Below, piece by piece: positions 18,421-27,265 of a DNA stretch of 36,053 bases; positions within the stretch are counted from its first letter, which is position 1; every line of letters starts with the position of its first letter. Made by a program: the position numbers and the translations under genes. The notes below the pieces were generated by a model. That model had not been told where the DNA came from and made no database searches. It worked only from the letters and a program-made list of their open reading frames with translations. The stretch is taken from contig PXYT01000038.1 of the NCBI GenBank assembly GCA_003023725.1, positions 1-36,053 of the forward strand. The letters run 5' to 3'. Source of the stretch: Sulfobacillus benefaciens (GTDB lineage: Bacteria; Bacillota; Sulfobacillia; Sulfobacillales; Sulfobacillaceae).

Positions 18421-19439
18421 TTCGGACAATCCCACTGACTGTCGGCCAGCGTGAGATCGTGGTTGTAGTAGCCACAAAGGCAGACGCGCGAGGATGGCGC
18501 AAACCGTCCGATGACGCGCACATGCTTGCCATACCATTGAGCCTTATATTCCAGTTGGCGACGAAATTCCGCCCAACCGGACTGCGCAATCCGTCGGGCT
18601 AAGGCATGATTCCGCGCCATTCCGGCCACGTTCAGATCCTCGATGCAGACGGTATCAAACCGACGCACCAGGTCCGTACTCAGTTTGTGCAAGAAATTCT
18701 GTCGCCGGTTCGCCATCTGCTCATGCAATCGCGCAATTTTGTGGCGAATCTTCGTTCGATTCTTCGACCCTTTAGCCGTTTTGGCTAATCTCCGCTGGAG
18801 GATCTTCAGGCGATACAATTCGGATTCCAACCATTGGGGATGCCCACACTTTTCCCCGGTAGAAAGCACCAAGAAGTCGTGGAGTCCGAGGTCGCCACCT
18901 ACGGCACGTTCCCATGTTCCTGCTATTGCGTCAGGGACTTGGTTTTCGTCCTCAACGAGTACCGAGACAAAGAACTTGCCGGAGGGCACGCGACTGACGG
19001 TGACGGTTTTCACGGTGCCCGAAAAGCGGCGGCTGAATACGGCGCGAATCCATCCCGCCTTGGGCAAATAGATGACGCCGTTCTCCCAATGAATTTTGAC
19101 GCCTTGGGGATAGGTCGCGCTTTGCTTGCCGCGCTTCGACTTGAAGCGGGGATACCCTTTTTTCTCCCGAAAAAACCGCGTGAACGCTTTATCCAAATGC
19201 ACCAACGCTTGTTGCAAGGGTTGCGACGCCACTTCGCCCAACCACGGCAATTCCTGTTTGAGCGCGGTGAGACGTTTGTCTAACTGAAACCGCGTGATCC
19301 CCTGACCTTGCGTCTGGTAGGTCGTGGTCGCCAACGCTAACGCCCAATTGTAGACATACCGCACTGATCCAAACTGGCGGTTCAGGAAGACAGCTTGCTC
19401 GTCGGTTGGATAGAGACGATAGCGATAGGCTTTCAGCAT
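18282..19439 (-). CDS. tnpB: TnpB RNA-guided nuclease of an IS605-group element
   Basis: A 385-aa TnpB. The N-terminus MLKAYRYRLYPTDEQ is the family start. The RuvC-like site is complete: aspartate in GGDLGLHDF (about D182), glutamate in IEDLNVAGM (about E270) and aspartate in HDRDVLAANNI (about D346). The zinc ribbon reads SSRVCLCGYYN...WDCPNCG, so the first knuckle is CxC instead of the usual CxxC. TnpB cuts DNA next to a target-adjacent motif matching the element's insertion site, here predicted to be TTAC. No tnpA is present. The C-terminal codons overlap the predicted guide RNA. Confidence 0.93.
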   Translation of the reverse strand: MLKAYRYRLYPTDEQAVFLNRQFGSVRYVYNWALALATTTYQTQGQGITRFQLDKRLTALKQELPWLGEVASQPLQQALVHLDKAFTRFFREKKGYPRFKSKRGKQSATYPQGVKIHWENGVIYLPKAGWIRAVFSRRFSGTVKTVTVSRVPSGKFFVSVLVEDENQVPDAIAGTWERAVGGDLGLHDFLVLSTGEKCGHPQWLESELYRLKILQRRLAKTAKGSKNRTKIRHKIARLHEQMANRRQNFLHKLSTDLVRRFDTVCIEDLNVAGMARNHALARRIAQSGWAEFRRQLEYKAQWYGKHVRVIGRFAPSSRVCLCGYYNHDLTLADSQWDCPNCGRHHDRDVLAANNIKRFAFAKHPTGRDTPGEPGEHPLVDERRKP

Positions 19440-19614
19440 GGTTATAGAATACTACAGATTCCTATAACTTTCAGTCGATCTTCACGGCCTTCGGGGCATT
19501 GAGCCCCTTGGCCGTCGCGCCTTATATCCCCATGACTAAAGTCAGGGGCTTTACGGCACACTTTGGTAAGGCTTCTGCACGGTCTCGGTTGATGGGAGTT
19601 CCCCTCAATCACCT

Positions 19615-20055
19615 TTACCACTTTTTATATGGCAAAAATTTTCCATTCATCGTAACCACAACACGATCGCCAGCGGGATCCGTTTTCTTGTCAATGTCCA
19701 TGGTAAAGTCTATTGCGCTCATAATGCCATCTCCAAATTTCTCATGAATCAACTCTTTTATGGTGTCACCGTAAACCAATAGGATCTCGTACAGTCGATA
19801 AATAGTTGGGTCTTGGGGTATCACTTCGGAACGGCCACGGTAAGGAACCGTGGCGAGAATCTCTAGCTCTTCTTTTGGCAAGTCCATAATTTCAGCTAAT
19901 TTCTTAATATCGTCTTGTGAACATGTGGCCTGACCTAAACATGCAGCTGTGGTCCACACTTCCGATCGGCCAATGCTCTGAGCAATATCAGCCCACGTGA
20001 GTTTCAGGCGCAATTTGGCATCCAAAATTTTCCTTGTGGCCGCAGTCCGATCCAT
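19615..20055 (-). CDS. cynS: Cyanate lyase (cyanase)
   Basis: Decomposes cyanate with bicarbonate to ammonia and two CO2. From ATG 20055 the protein is 146 aa. The catalytic residues of E. coli cyanase (R96, E99, S122) correspond to R87, E90 and S113 in DPTIYRLYEI and GDGIMSAIDF. The N-terminal helical DNA-binding-like domain (KLTWADIAQSIGRSEVWTTAACLGQ) and C-terminal GDRVVVTMNGKFLPYK are intact. GAGAGGGG sits 8 bases before this ATG; a longer frame to 20106 is not supported by family length. No cynT (carbonic anhydrase) or cyanate transporter is beside it. The TnpB element lies directly behind. Confidence 0.95.
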   Translation of the reverse strand: MDRTAATRKILDAKLRLKLTWADIAQSIGRSEVWTTAACLGQATCSQDDIKKLAEIMDLPKEELEILATVPYRGRSEVIPQDPTIYRLYEILLVYGDTIKELIHEKFGDGIMSAIDFTMDIDKKTDPAGDRVVVTMNGKFLPYKKW

Positions 20056-20298
20056 TGGTTTAACCCCTCTCGATAAATTGATAAAGTGCTGAAATTCTTT
20101 TTTCAATCTCGTAAGTCCACCCCATTCATGGAATATGTGCCTGGATGACGTTCATGTTAAAGTTTTGGACATTTCCATTCATTAGGCCCAGTGACAAATC
20201 TTATGCAAGATCGAGATAAGGATATTTCTGTCCAGAGTTTCAAAAACCTGTTACAGCGTCTCTAGACTGAACCGAAGAACGCACCGACTCTTTGTAAC

Positions 20299-20553
20299 TC
20301 ACTGGCTGAAATCGTGAGGATGGCCGCAGGTTAAGCTCTTTGCCGAGTTCTTGAAATCTTTGATGAATGGCTGAGCCGCACGCATGGACAAGTACTGACT
20401 GACTATCGAGCGAGTAAACCATTCAAAGCGATTATCACGAAAATGAATGGAGCAAGAACCCACTTGTTGCGTCAAGACGGCCCACTTGGAATCCTGGGTC
20501 ATTAATGCCCGAACTTCTCGGCTGAACCGGTTGTATTCACCGGATTCCATCAT
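20299..20553 (-). CDS. Hypothetical 84-aa protein
   Basis: An 84-aa frame starting MMESGEYNRFSREVRALM, with GAGG 7 bases before ATG 20553; the open frame extends up to a GTG at 20640. Composition looks protein-like (aromatic and charged residues mixed; FRDNRFEWFTRSIVSQYLSM), but I recognise no family. It could be an isolated gene or the remnant of one. Confidence 0.35.
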   Translation of the reverse strand: MMESGEYNRFSREVRALMTQDSKWAVLTQQVGSCSIHFRDNRFEWFTRSIVSQYLSMRAAQPFIKDFKNSAKSLTCGHPHDFSQ

Positions 20554-21088
20554 CTCATGACCTCGCTTATTTCTCCTGGGGCTGAGATCACGCAACCACA
20601 ACGGACGAGACCCCTGTTTGACCCGCTCTTTGTCAAACACGCATTGTTATCCCAATGCGTCTTCTTCGTACCTTTCATTTCATTCAGTGTACACGAGTAC
20701 TAAGGTGGCAGGTCATAATGCCGCACTCGTTCTCAAGCACAACGTGGTCGCCTCGGGCCTCGCCAGACCATCATACAAGAAGGATTGAGCGCACGTCTCA
20801 GCACCATCTGCAGCGTGACGAAAGCACATCGGCTTCTTGTAAGCCGAAGAGTAAGATCAATCGCACGGGCCCACCGCTAAAGTCAGCACTCGGTGGACAG
20901 ATAAGGGCCCTGCCAGCCAGATCGCACTGTCAGCAAATAAACGATTGTAGAGAGCGGGATTGATTAAAGTTGTAATTTTTCTCCCTCCAGCCCATCAATT
21001 GAGTCATGAGAACACGGAAAGGTCCGCCATATCATCCAGGAGATGCTAAACTTTACGTACCAGGACGTTAAAGGGAGGTGAATGGAAA
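20554..21088. other. Gene-free stretch
   Basis: About 530 bases without a supportable gene. A short plus-strand frame near 20700-20790 (VAGHNAALVLKHNVVASGL) looks coding-like but ends at a stop and has no start, and may be a gene fragment. Confidence 0.4.
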
Positions 21089-21367
21089 ATGACGTCTAAT
21101 CCCGATACTCTGTTCTTTTGCCAAAGTTGTTCCGTGCCTTTGGTCAGGATCGAGGATTTCGGAACCAATCGTGACGGAAGCCCCAACGAAGACTACTGCA
21201 GCCACTGGTATCGAGACGGGCACTTCACCGAACCTGATATAACGGTTGAAGATATGGTCTCCCGATGTGTTTCGATTATGCACGGCATGCATCGTCCCGA
21301 CTCCGAAATCAAGCAAACCGAAGAAGCCATTCCTTTTTTAAGACGGTGGCGTACACCCTTGGTTTAG
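21089..21367 (+). CDS. Small zinc-ribbon-domain protein lacking the fourth cysteine
   Basis: A 92-aa protein of the 'putative zinc ribbon' family (pattern CQSCxxPL...FGTNxDGSxNEDYCxxCYxxGxFT...). It has CQSC (11-14) and DYC (C37), but where relatives have the second cysteine of the last knuckle it has W40 (YCSHWY); H39 could serve as ligand instead. Positions after that (TEPDITVEDMVSRC) match the helix that follows in the family. AGGGAGGTG lies 9 bases before ATG 21089. The gene stands alone. Function of the family is unknown. Confidence 0.75.
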   Translation: MTSNPDTLFFCQSCSVPLVRIEDFGTNRDGSPNEDYCSHWYRDGHFTEPDITVEDMVSRCVSIMHGMHRPDSEIKQTEEAIPFLRRWRTPLV

Positions 21368-21809
21368 CCGTGAGTCCAAATTGTGCCCCTGCATAAAAGA
21401 TGAAATTTACTCGATCTCTGATGCACACTATGACGCTAGACTTCATACCGTTGCCGGTCATACTTCACAAAATCAATCTGATGGGGTTTCCTCTAGTAAA
21501 GGGAACGTGACCACAACGCGCAGCTAAACATCTGACTGGAGGAAAAGATGACTGTAAATAAGCCGAAAGAACTGGCGTCACCCCTGCATTCGGAGTAATT
21601 TCGTCAAAAGCCCTACACTTATGGTCTCCGCTAGGATCGTGCCCCTCAATTCCACGGATACAATTGTACGCAACTCGCAGTGATCCAAATTATGTACTAA
21701 ATATGGTGTGTCAATTGGATGAATGGACAGGTTGCCAAGCCAATCCGGTTCACTAAAACTGCCCCCAAATCCTTAGCGAGAAACGCAAATCACAGAAGGG
21801 GAGATAGCA
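21368..21809. other. Region upstream of the FUSC gene
   Basis: About 440 bases. It contains a 16-codon frame with a strong ribosome binding site (21548-21598). If the stop at 21596 were read through, the same frame would continue to 21633. I could not assign the remnant to a family. No clear promoter boxes were found. Confidence 0.4.
21548..21598 (+). CDS. Possible 16-aa leader peptide
   Basis: ATG 21548 follows GGAGGAAAAG, an excellent ribosome binding site, but the frame closes after MTVNKPKELASPLHSE. It may be a leader peptide for the FUSC gene 211 bases on or the start of a gene broken by an early stop. Confidence 0.25.
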   Translation: MTVNKPKELASPLHSE

Positions 21810-23810
21810 ATGGCGTCGAAGCGCAATAGTGCGGAGAACGTCTTAAAAAGTCTAGTGATTTATGATCGCAGTCAATGGCGTTGGTCTGCGGGGTTACGCA
21901 ACGCGCTAGGACTTGCAATACCGCTAATGATTGGCCTCTTGATAGGTCACGTGCTGCCCATGGTTTCCATGGCGGTGGGCGCCTTGGTTACCGGATTTGC
22001 CGCAGTAAGCGGCACCCGCCGCAAACGAATACGGACCATCCGCATGGCCATCATCTGGATGGGACTCGCCACCTTCGTGGGAACTGTTAGCGGCCACTGG
22101 CTTTGGATATTACTTCCGGTCGTACTGGTGAGCGGCTTTGGTGCAGGATTAGCGGCGGCAGTGGGACTTGACACGATGCAAATCGGAATATTGGCGACAA
22201 CTGCACTGATCATTTTTAGTGCGTTTCCTGAGCCGCCACGAGAATCCGGCGAACAAGCCATTTTGGTCATGACGGGTGGCTTGTTGCAGCTCGTACTCGT
22301 TATTCTATTTGTTCGATGGGAGCCGCGATCCGAAGAAGAACAAAGTCTTGAGACCGTGTTCGCTCGTCTAGAAGATTATATTCGTCAGCCCAACCGAACC
22401 CGCGATCTTAACATCGCTCTCGCCCTATTACATGCCGAAGAACAGCTCAACGACTCGGATTTACGTCCTCAGCGGTGGTCTCGACTCAAGGCGCTATTAG
22501 GCGCGGCCGAATCACTGCGCAACGATATTTTGGCATTCATGCAAACCGAACCCAAAAATAACGAAGATGTTCGCGCCTTTAATGAAATATGCGCCACGGC
22601 ACTACACCACATTCGTGTCCACATTCGGCAACCCGCTACCCACCCATACGAAGAGAGTCTGACGCTACCAAACCCAAACGATGCACGCTTATCGCATTTC
22701 TTACGATCACTGCAGTTTGCGTTGAGTCTGGTTAGCAATTCGCCGATACCAACAAACATCCTAAGTAAGGCACCGACGACGCATCGGCACCACTTATGGC
22801 CACGTCTCCATGCTAACCTCACAGGCTCTTCGGCGGCGTTTCGCCACGGAATCAGACTTGCGGTCACTTTGAGCATCGCTCTTCTTCTCTATCGGCTTCT
22901 CCCGCTCACCCGAGGCTACTGGGTTCCACTAACTATATTGGTTGTCCTAAGGCCAGACTTTCAAGCCACCTTTACCCGCGGTCTAGCCCGTGTAGTCGGA
23001 ACCTTCGCTGGTGTCCTATTCGCCACCGGCCTACTCATTCTCGCAGCGCCAGATACCCAACACCTCATCGGGACCACCTTGGTCGTTCTATTTGCCATCG
23101 CTCTGTATGCCGCACTTAACGTCAATTACGCTCTCTTCTCGGTCTTTGTCACCGGAGAAGTGGTGATTCTTCTCTCCTTTTTCGAACATGCCTCCTCCAT
23201 GGTCACCTTGCATGACCGTCTAGAAGACACCCTCATCGGAAGTGCGCTAGCTTTACTGGCCTATGTTATTTGGCCAACCTGGCAACGAAAACAAATTCCT
23301 TTGGTGTTAGCGAATTGGGTCGCCGATGAGCGCAGATACCTCTATGCTCTTCTTACTCCCGGAACGTCTATCGAGTCCTATCGCAAAAATCTCCGGCTTA
23401 GCCGAACCAATGCTGTGGCTACCATCAACCAAGCCTCCGCAGAACCTGTGAAAGTCGGTATGGATATGATCGCTCTGGGACGATTTGTCACTGCTTTACA
23501 CCGCTTAACGGAAATCTTACTCACTCTGGAGTTCACGCTTGAACAAGAGGTCGGTTCTTCTTCCGCAAAACAACAGTTTGTGGGCCAACGATCCCTTTGG
23601 GCCCAACAACTCGACTTGATTGAAAACGCTCTCCGGCAGCCCGAATTGGACCTTAAGCCAACAATCGAGCCTGCGGAACCCATAGACGCCAAGGATTATT
23701 GGGATATTGTACGCGTTCAGTTGCAAACGGATCTCGCCATCCTGGAAAGGGCCCTTCCGTTGATATTCCCGGATCGGCACGATTCTCCTGAGAAGACCCC
23801 GCATGCTTAA
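21810..23810 (+). CDS. FUSC-family membrane protein
   Basis: A 666-aa inner-membrane protein with the two-block layout of the FUSC/aromatic-acid exporter family. An N-terminal group of about five or six membrane segments spans residues 30-170. A soluble helical domain covers about 175-345, a second membrane block 350-480 (SIALLLYRLLPLTRGYWVPLTILVVLRPDF is the characteristic FUSC stretch), and a cytoplasmic helical tail follows. Relatives such as AaeB and YccS are implicated in export of aromatic acids or other small molecules; no substrate can be inferred here. AAGGGGAG sits about 7 bases before the ATG. It has no partner membrane-fusion protein next to it, so it probably acts alone in this Gram-positive envelope. 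Confidence 0.85.
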   Translation: MASKRNSAENVLKSLVIYDRSQWRWSAGLRNALGLAIPLMIGLLIGHVLPMVSMAVGALVTGFAAVSGTRRKRIRTIRMAIIWMGLATFVGTVSGHWLWILLPVVLVSGFGAGLAAAVGLDTMQIGILATTALIIFSAFPEPPRESGEQAILVMTGGLLQLVLVILFVRWEPRSEEEQSLETVFARLEDYIRQPNRTRDLNIALALLHAEEQLNDSDLRPQRWSRLKALLGAAESLRNDILAFMQTEPKNNEDVRAFNEICATALHHIRVHIRQPATHPYEESLTLPNPNDARLSHFLRSLQFALSLVSNSPIPTNILSKAPTTHRHHLWPRLHANLTGSSAAFRHGIRLAVTLSIALLLYRLLPLTRGYWVPLTILVVLRPDFQATFTRGLARVVGTFAGVLFATGLLILAAPDTQHLIGTTLVVLFAIALYAALNVNYALFSVFVTGEVVILLSFFEHASSMVTLHDRLEDTLIGSALALLAYVIWPTWQRKQIPLVLANWVADERRYLYALLTPGTSIESYRKNLRLSRTNAVATINQASAEPVKVGMDMIALGRFVTALHRLTEILLTLEFTLEQEVGSSSAKQQFVGQRSLWAQQLDLIENALRQPELDLKPTIEPAEPIDAKDYWDIVRVQLQTDLAILERALPLIFPDRHDSPEKTPHA

Positions 23811-24449
23811 TCTGAGAATCTACCTCGCAAAATGAGGCAAGGGAGCGTATTTACCGATATCTGACAGCGAAGATATCTCAGGGTCCCTATCCGGGATATA
23901 GGGTACGGCAATTGGATGAATCGGCAGAACCGACGATAAAGGTTGTCCACTCAGTCCTATTTACCTGAACAAGGTTTCAACATCGCTCAATGGAACCAAA
24001 ATATGATAAATGTCGAGCCTCGGCGATTTTCTACCAGTATTAACTGGACCGTTGATCTAATTCGGAAAGATCCCCATGTTTCACAAACATAAAAAAGAGA
24101 AGGGTCGAAGATAGCAGCGGCAGTATCTATGCGTCCTCGTCATCTCATGCCGTCATTTTCAGCATTTACGAATTTTCAGCAAACATGAGCACGAATTGTC
24201 AGCCCCAAGCACATCCCCTGACAAGGATACGGCACGGACTCCTTCCCTTTGGAACGCCCTACAGTAGCTTACCCTTTCGACCTTCGCATCACTGTGAAGA
24301 GACGGGGAACATCTTCCTTGCAGCCAACCCGGTACAACTTGTTACCCCTCGGCTCGGCATTTGATCATTGCGCATTCATACGCTCTCCGTCATGTCAAAT
24401 TCAGGCGTTTTCGACAGTTGCTCCTTGGCGCACACCTCAGTCCCGTTTG
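23811..24449. other. Gene-free stretch between convergent FUSC and phosphoribosyltransferase genes
   Basis: About 640 bases with no supportable gene. A short inverted repeat CCCTAT/ATAGGG lies at about 23884-23902. No T-run terminator is apparent on either strand. Confidence 0.45.
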
Positions 24450-25070
24450 TCAAGGCGCACTGTGTCCGAAATATGCCGCGACGTCTTCATCGTTCACCGG
24501 ACGGAAATCATGGTAGTAACCCCCAACAGCGTAAAAATTAGAAGGGGTTAGGAGAGCAACCACCTCGTCGGCTTCCTCTTTGACACTCTCAAGCGCCTCA
24601 ACAGGCGCGACAGGTACCGCCGCCACCAATCGAGACGGGCGAAATGCCCGCACTCGCCGAAGGGCAGCTTTCATACTGGATCCCGTAGCTATTCCGTCAT
24701 CGACTACAACAACCACACGGTCCAAACAAACATCCAACGGCGTGGCAAAACCAAAGCGGCTACGCCAGTCCTCCAGTTCCCGCTCCCGGCGCCGCACCAC
24801 CTGCCGGACATAGTCTTCGTCAGTTGGAGTCAGATCGGACCAGACAATTTCCTTCTGGTCGGTCATAGCCCCCAGAGCGTATTCCGGGTTTCCCGGTGCT
24901 CCGATCTTTTTCACCCAGATCATGCCCAAGGTGCCATCCAAGTGTCGCGCCACTTCGAAGGCCACCGGCACTCCCCCTCGGAGGATTCCCAATACAACCG
25001 GTTTTGTGCCTTGGAGATGACGGAGGCGCCATGCGAGTTGTTGGCCCGCATCCAAACGATCGCGAAACAT
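24450..25070 (-). CDS. Phosphoribosyltransferase-domain protein
   Basis: A 206-aa type I phosphoribosyltransferase fold. The PRPP-binding motif VVVVDDGIATGSS is at 119-131, and an upstream loop GILRGGVPVAFEVAR (28-42) matches the pyrophosphate-binding region. The sequence WVKKIGAPGNPEYALGA (52-68) is typical of stand-alone PRTase proteins annotated beside hydrolases and heat-shock genes, whose substrates are unknown. ATG 25070 was chosen because AAAGGAG lies 7 bases upstream and the protein begins where the family begins; the frame extends further to 25280 without similarity. No neighbour suggests a pathway. Confidence 0.88.
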   Translation of the reverse strand: MFRDRLDAGQQLAWRLRHLQGTKPVVLGILRGGVPVAFEVARHLDGTLGMIWVKKIGAPGNPEYALGAMTDQKEIVWSDLTPTDEDYVRQVVRRRERELEDWRSRFGFATPLDVCLDRVVVVVDDGIATGSSMKAALRRVRAFRPSRLVAAVPVAPVEALESVKEEADEVVALLTPSNFYAVGGYYHDFRPVNDEDVAAYFGHSAP

Positions 25071-25370
25071 TGGCCCACTCCTTTCCCTATCATCAAACGG
25101 CCTGCAAGCATGGCACAAATATCTTGGCAACACATCCAAGAATCGAAAGGGCCAACAATAATGCGTGGTTCCATGCTGTAGTCTTTTACCATACAAATCG
25201 CAAGCGACATTGTCCCCCAGCATAACCTTTTCGAAACCGCACCTCGGTACCGGTTGCCTCCCTTCTTGGGTCCACTCCACTCCACTCTATACGCCCGACC
25301 CCGGACATCCCTGGCAATCTGTCCTTTCCCGCGCCTAAACCGGACAATGCTGTTTTTCTCCCTTTACCTG
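25071..25370. other. Gene-free stretch upstream of the phosphoribosyltransferase
   Basis: About 300 bases with overlapping frames that lack family similarity. The promoter of the phosphoribosyltransferase should lie here; no clear boxes were found. Confidence 0.4.
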
Positions 25371-25375
25371 GTTAG

Positions 25376-25594
25376 AAAAACCTTATGATCATCTCTTTCG
25401 GCTTGCTTCGGCCGCTCACGAGATCCGCAGGATTCGTCTGTTCGGGGGTAGCTTTCGCCCCTGGAGCGTAGACGCTTTCCCCATGCTCCCCGCTCAAGAT
25501 CCTACCCAGAAGACAGATGTGATGGAACCCCCATCGGGGTCCTGACAGCAGGGGTATCTTGAGCCCCAGTGTTACGGGGTCCCCGTGACACTGC
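25376..25594 (-). ncRNA. Probable structured RNA of unknown class
   Basis: A run of nested inverted repeats. A 13-bp stem (25567-25579 with 25581-25593, one G-T pair) is followed by a 9-bp long-range stem GCTCAAGAT/ATCTTGAGC (25492-25500 with 25556-25564) enclosing a GGA-CCCC/GGGG-TCC hairpin (25524-25542). Then come AGCGT/ACGCT (25465-25476) and ATCTC/GAGAT (25391-25424) enclosing CGGC/GCCG. On the minus strand it ends in GGTTTTTC. A 117-codon frame runs through it without a ribosome binding site; its tail resembles, from memory, C-terminal tails of RNA-guided transposon nucleases. An orphan omega-like RNA is one possibility; strand is inferred. Confidence 0.5.
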
Positions 25595-26638
25595 CGCGTC
25601 TCTCCTTTCCCTCCGCGGTGGCGACGGGGACGATCCGGGTACGGCATTCGAGGCATAACGTCTTCAGGATATCCTAACCAGGGCGGAAAATATTGATGGT
25701 GCAGTGCTAACGGCTGCGTCATCAAACCTGTCAGTCGGGCCCAGGCACTCCCATCATTTTTTCCGGTAGGTACATCGTTCCATTGATTTTGGGATTGTTG
25801 TCAAGGGATTTGTGGTCCCATTTGTCTTCCGGCTTAACTTCTTCTTTCTGACAGATCGGGGAACGCCGACAATTTCTTTCACTCAGAGCTAACCATGGAA
25901 TGAATCGTGAATATCAAGCCGGTCAGATTGTCGCTTTTGTTGTACTCCCTTTCCCCGTTGTTGACAAGTATTTGGGGATATATTTATTCCACGGATTCTC
26001 CTGGGTAGATCACACGAAAAGATGGTGACGGCCTTGTCGTCCATTGCGCCATCCGTGCGAATCCATTTCAGATACAATCTCTGGCACAATTCACCAGCAC
26101 CAAACTGGAGAAGATTGCCATGCCGGAACACGGCCATTATGGTCAACGGACCGTCATCCTGCCTCTTCGCGATTGAGTGACAACCCATTCGCCCACATCC
26201 TGGAAACCCCGTCATAGAGGACGTTTGCGTCAAGCATGTCTGCTCCGTTAGCGATATTACACCGTGCTCACATGGCTCCGGTGTCGGGGAATTAATGTAT
26301 TTGTTTCATGTAGCTTTTCCACTCACGACGCGGGGAACAATATGACACAAATAAGGAGGTGCGACCACTCCCTGGACCAGGTTATGGCCCCAAAAAGGCC
26401 AGTTCCTCGTACGATTTCTGGAGTGCCGAGATTGCATGACGGTGACTTTCGCTCTTTATGGATTGAATCCGTCCACTTGACCGGATTCGTCCACAACATA
26501 TCATGGACTCACCAAGACCAGTGCAAAGTTGTGAAACCCGTTCCCCGGCGTCTCATCGCCATTGAAAAAGAGAGTGGATTTTTCTCGTGGTATGTTGCCA
26601 GAATTATGCTACAGACATTATCACCGTAAATCGGAAAT
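25595..26638. other. 1-kb stretch without a recognisable gene
   Basis: Open frames at 25889-26233 (minus) and 26264-26629 (plus) are long but have no suitable ribosome binding site or recognisable domain. An isolated AAGGAGGTG at about 26354 has no start codon at the right distance, as if a gene had been lost. Confidence 0.4.
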
Positions 26639-27265
26639 CTACTCCCCAGAATCTCGATTAGCCGGTGTCTTCAGCCGAACGTGCGACATGGCTCCTTTCT
26701 GCTCTATTACCTCGAATCCGACTTTGAGATACATGGCCAGTGGTCCATGATGAGCCAGTTGGTCAGGACCCAATTCCTTTTCCGACTCGGAGAGTGCTTT
26801 CGGGTCGGTAGTCACATAAGCATCTACGTTCTTTACCCCGCTTGCCCAAAGGGCTTCCACCGCTGCATTCAATAATTGACGGGCAATTCCTCTAAGTCGC
26901 AATCGGGGATCGACAACAAAACACGCCACAATCCCGGTAGCCGGATCAACTCTCACGCCCCACTCGTCATAACGCTTCAGCCTGGTCCCTATGTCGGCAT
27001 TTACCCATCCCACGATACGGCCTTCCCCATAAGCCACAATCCAGTGACCTCGTTTATCCTCGACCATCCGAGTCAATGCCGTACGGTTATCGGAGCAGGA
27101 GCGTATCGTCCAGTCACCGTCCCGCTCATCAGAAAGGTAATGAAAAACGCAGTAACATCCTCTCCAACGGGGATTATCAGAAAAGGCATCCGTTTCCATA
27201 AAATTGAGAAGATCATCCAGATTTTCCACGGTCAAGGGACGGCAGTCCACGGGGAATTCGTTCAT
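26639..27265 (-). CDS. GNAT acetyltransferase
   Basis: A 208-aa GCN5-related N-acetyltransferase. The acetyl-CoA loop lies in CFVVDPRLRLRGIARQLLNAAVE (motif A, R-x-x-G-I-A form) at about 114-136, preceded by the beta-4 strand and followed by HGPLAMYLKVGFEVIEQ (motif B). The N-terminal part (FSDNPRWRGCYCVFHY) is typical of a GNAT subgroup with conserved cysteines there. ATG 27265 has AGGAGG 5 bases upstream; the ATG just before it (27268) is too close to that site. A 63-codon frame ends on the start codon. Substrate unknown. Confidence 0.85.
   Translation of the reverse strand: MNEFPVDCRPLTVENLDDLLNFMETDAFSDNPRWRGCYCVFHYLSDERDGDWTIRSCSDNRTALTRMVEDKRGHWIVAYGEGRIVGWVNADIGTRLKRYDEWGVRVDPATGIVACFVVDPRLRLRGIARQLLNAAVEALWASGVKNVDAYVTTDPKALSESEKELGPDQLAHHGPLAMYLKVGFEVIEQKGAMSHVRLKTPANRDSGE

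Larger units (their letters stand above)
18201..19565 (-). mobile_element. IS200/IS605-group (IS608-like ends) element with tnpB only
   Basis: A 1,365-base element read on the minus strand. The left end shows target TTAC (complement of 19566-19569), then AAAG directly before an imperfect hairpin (19528-19548, CCCC-TGACT/AGTCA-GGGG). The right end shows GAAT (complement of 18232-18235) before a second hairpin (about 18211-18231), then TCAA at the tip (complement of 18201-18204). In IS608 the left and right guides AAAG and GAAT recognise cleavage sites TTAC and TCAA, so all four elements are in place. There is no tnpA, so the element depends on a transposase elsewhere. It lies just behind the cyanase gene. 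Confidence 0.8.

Noticed and set aside
25372-25725. 117-codon minus-strand frame taken as a gene
   Set aside because: No ribosome binding site; it is better explained by the structured RNA it overlaps, though it may be a nuclease tail remnant.
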